Origin: Podospora bellae-mahoneyi
Taxonomy: Eukaryota; Ascomycota; Sordariomycetes; Sordariales; Podosporaceae
Assembly (NCBI RefSeq): GCF_035222275.1
Contig: NW_026946359.1
Coordinates: forward strand, 124,001 to 188,000
Direction of reading: 5' to 3'
Length of the DNA: 64,000 nt
Shown: in pieces, positions 62,201 through 64,000 of the stretch
Layout: the number at the start of each line of letters is the position of its first letter
Numbering within the stretch: the stretch's first letter is position 1
Program-made: the position numbers and the translations under genes
Notes under the pieces: model-generated
Told to the model about the DNA's origin: nothing
The model's input: the letters and a program-made list of their open reading frames with translations, nothing else
Database searches by the model: none

Positions 62201-63154
62201 GGTGAAGGTTTCTGGTGAGTCTGAGGGGGCGGTCTGTGTGTAGTTGATGTCTTCAGAGGGGGAAATAGGGCAAAGGCCGCAAGGTGATGAGGTTTTGTGT
62301 GGATGTTTGTGTGAGGATATCGAGGCAAGGTCGGTCCAAGACTACAGCTTATATACACCAACAGTTCGCAATGGGGTCATCTTGAGCGGTCGTCGGACTT
62401 TGAGGACCCTTGTGGTCCAGACCTCACCGCACCGCCGCAAGCACTGGCCACTTGCCGCCGCTCGAGTCGGACGAAACAGTCGCGGTCCCACTCCGGGGCC
62501 CACTTGGGTTCAGCTTCGCCTGGCTTTCGTCGATCCAAGTCGCCAGACCGCCGAGATCGTGGACACGCGCCACGCGTATCAAAGGCTTAGCCAAACCTTG
62601 GCTGCCGTGTTAGCCGTTCCGCCCGAAGGCTACCTCCGTCCGAGTGGCGATCGGGGCCCAGGATCGTCCCCGGACGATGCGGAGCGGCGGGGTCCAACTG
62701 TGGAGTTGGGCTGCCGTCGTACGATCCCTTTCAGCTTGGTGTCTCAACACCAAGCATTTGGGTCCTGCGTGAGCATTGCTGTCGTGTTTCTGTGACAGGC
62801 CTTCGGTTTCTCCGAGTGGCTCTGGATGAACCTAAGGCTTAAGTTGTTGATCGGTTATAGAACACGTGTAATTTCTTGTCTTGGTGCTTTACTGATAGGA
62901 ATGAAGATGGGAGAGGTCACCTGTAAGGGCGACAACCCTCTCCAGCTACAAGAAATCAGGGGATGGAGATGTTCAAGGTGACCGTTTTCTGTCGAGCAAG
63001 GTCACTGTGAGCCCAAATAAGCAGATGAAAAAAAGGCGGTAATACGTAATCTACAGAAAATAGCAAAATTTATAGAGTACCTATACGCGAAAGCAGAAAC
63101 CACCTAAGCAAACCAAGCCCTATGACCAATACATGCTTGGTTTGGGATACTAAC
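62201..63154. other. Intergenic promoter region of the CVNH-LysM gene
   Basis: Contains the 5' leader of the lectin gene. A 183-codon plus-strand frame (62244-62795) lies across this leader and has no motifs, so I do not call it. From 62800 to 63154 nothing is seen. Confidence 0.45.
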
Positions 63155-64000
63155 CTAAGGTGGGCGGCAATTGCTCACCACGTTCTCTCCCACCTTGCTG
63201 AAGCGGACCTGATGTTTGCAGTATCCACATGGGAAACATCCGGTCATACACAGCTGCCTCGTTGTCAGGGTCGTCATGAAGAAATCCGCTATATCCTTCA
63301 AAAGCTCATCCTTGACTTTCTTCGCACTGTTCAGCTGCTTTGCTGCATCATCAGGCCGCGACAAAGCAGTCAACACCTTTGAGTACCAATACTGAGCTCG
63401 AGCCACACCTTCAGTTGTCCAGTTGCTTCGATAGTGCCTATTGAGACAGCACTCAAACTCTTGCCTGTTCTTGGGGTCAGTATAATGCAACATACGGTAG
63501 ACCAAGGCAACCTGAGGTGTGTATCATTCACTTGCTCAACTTCAGCATTGCGACCTTCTAGATGCAGAAGTATTCCCACTGTCTCATGGCTCTTAAGGGT
63601 AAATTGGGCATTCTTCCCACACACTTCAATCCTTGCCTCGAGCACCTTTTGATGTTCATCAAGGGCTTCCTGCACCCTCCCAGCATTGAACAACAAACAT
63701 GCCAGGTCATAACGGGAAATTAAGGCTGTTGAGTCTTTCCCGCCAGCATGGGCCTCCTCCAATTCCATTCCCTTGCGAGAAAACGCGATAGCTTAGTCTT
63801 GATGTCCTTCTGCCATCAAGACGTGGCCAAGATGGTGGTAGTACTTTGAGTACTCGAAAGGGTATTCGTCTTCGGGGCCCCATTTTTTGTAGTAGATCAA
63901 TAGCTCCTCCATGATTTCGCGTGTTTTCTCAAACTGGCCGCGTTGTAGGTAGGCACAAGCAAGGTCCCCTTTTGGGTTTCCCCACCGGATCTGATCCTCG
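63155..64000 (-). pseudogene. TPR-repeat protein gene fragment, broken, runs off right edge
   Basis: The minus strand enters from beyond base 64000. It reads WGNPKGDLACAYLQRGQF, YYHHLGHVLMAEGHQD, an in-frame TAA at about 63794-63796, then AIAFSRKGMELEEAHAGGKD and RYDLACLLFNAGRVQEALDE. These are successive tetratricopeptide repeats of the kind at the C-terminus of fungal NLR-like or stand-alone TPR proteins. The TAA fits a Gln codon (CAA) changed by C to T. A one-base frame change near 63510 separates ILLHLEGRNAEVE from VALVYRMLHYTDPKNRQEFE. The last frame stops at 63155. Confidence 0.7.

Noticed and set aside
61319-62218. 299-codon plus-strand frame opposite the CVNH-LysM gene
   Set aside because: It is the antisense shadow of a confidently identified CVNH-LysM protein; its Leu/Val-rich look comes from the charged coil on the other strand.
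62244-62795. 183-codon plus-strand frame upstream of the CVNH-LysM gene
   Set aside because: It lies over the leader of the divergent gene, has no motifs and has a composition like GC-rich non-coding DNA.

Overview
The window reads as nuclear DNA of a filamentous ascomycete (Pezizomycotina, probably a Sordariomycete). The signs are short introns of about 50-70 bp with GTRNGT donors and CTAAC-like branch points, many HET-domain genes, GPI-type secreted proteins, a CVNH-LysM lectin, and broken genes whose stop codons mostly fit C-to-T change, as expected of repeat-induced point mutation (RIP). No bacterial operons, rRNA or tRNA genes were recognised. All exon structures below were worked out by eye from splice signals and reading-frame continuity.

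Layout. 0-9.6 kb: the start of an HD-domain gene running off the left edge, then an allorecognition-type block of an intact HET gene, a dienelactone hydrolase, a second intact HET gene that shares a 105-bp divergent promoter with the hydrolase, and a decayed STAND NTPase (fungal NLR-like) gene. 9.9-17.6 kb: a five-exon vanillyl-alcohol-oxidase-type flavoenzyme, two unknown polytopic membrane proteins, an unknown 349-aa protein and a flavin monooxygenase. 19-27.8 kb: a decayed HET gene, a gene that looks like the C-terminal part of a large fungal protein with its N-terminal half missing, and a protein-kinase-like gene divergent from a small basic protein. 28-31 kb: an unknown helical protein and a Cys-rich secreted or membrane-anchored protein.

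31-41 kb is the repeat-rich part. Two diverged LTR-type copies in inverted orientation flank about 3.1 kb that carries an SDR gene, a broken fragment of an anthranilate-synthase-like gene and another LTR-like remnant. A DUF7587-like gene, a transposase-like tail, a weak candidate gene and a two-copy tandem repeat follow. 41-48 kb is rich in secreted products: an 808-aa protein with three SnoaL-like domains and three neighbouring same-strand GPI-type proteins with a shared four-cysteine pattern. 48-64 kb holds a damaged kinase-like gene, an unknown 240-aa gene, a long gene-poor stretch (51.3-54.8 kb), a proline-rich candidate gene, a secreted repeat protein (LLxLIGG and KGKG repeats), another decayed HET gene, a CVNH-LysM protein and a damaged TPR gene at the right edge.

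The most unusual signals are (1) a family of short elements with terminal inverted repeats around CCACAAAATAGTT or GTGGACAAAATA and an internal degenerate repeat of about 22 bp, two of whose ends lie 4 and 18 bp from the stop codons of unrelated genes; (2) the secreted repeat protein at 56.3-57.3 kb; (3) the three-gene four-cysteine family; and (4) the repeated decay of HET, STAND, TPR and kinase-like genes beside intact relatives.
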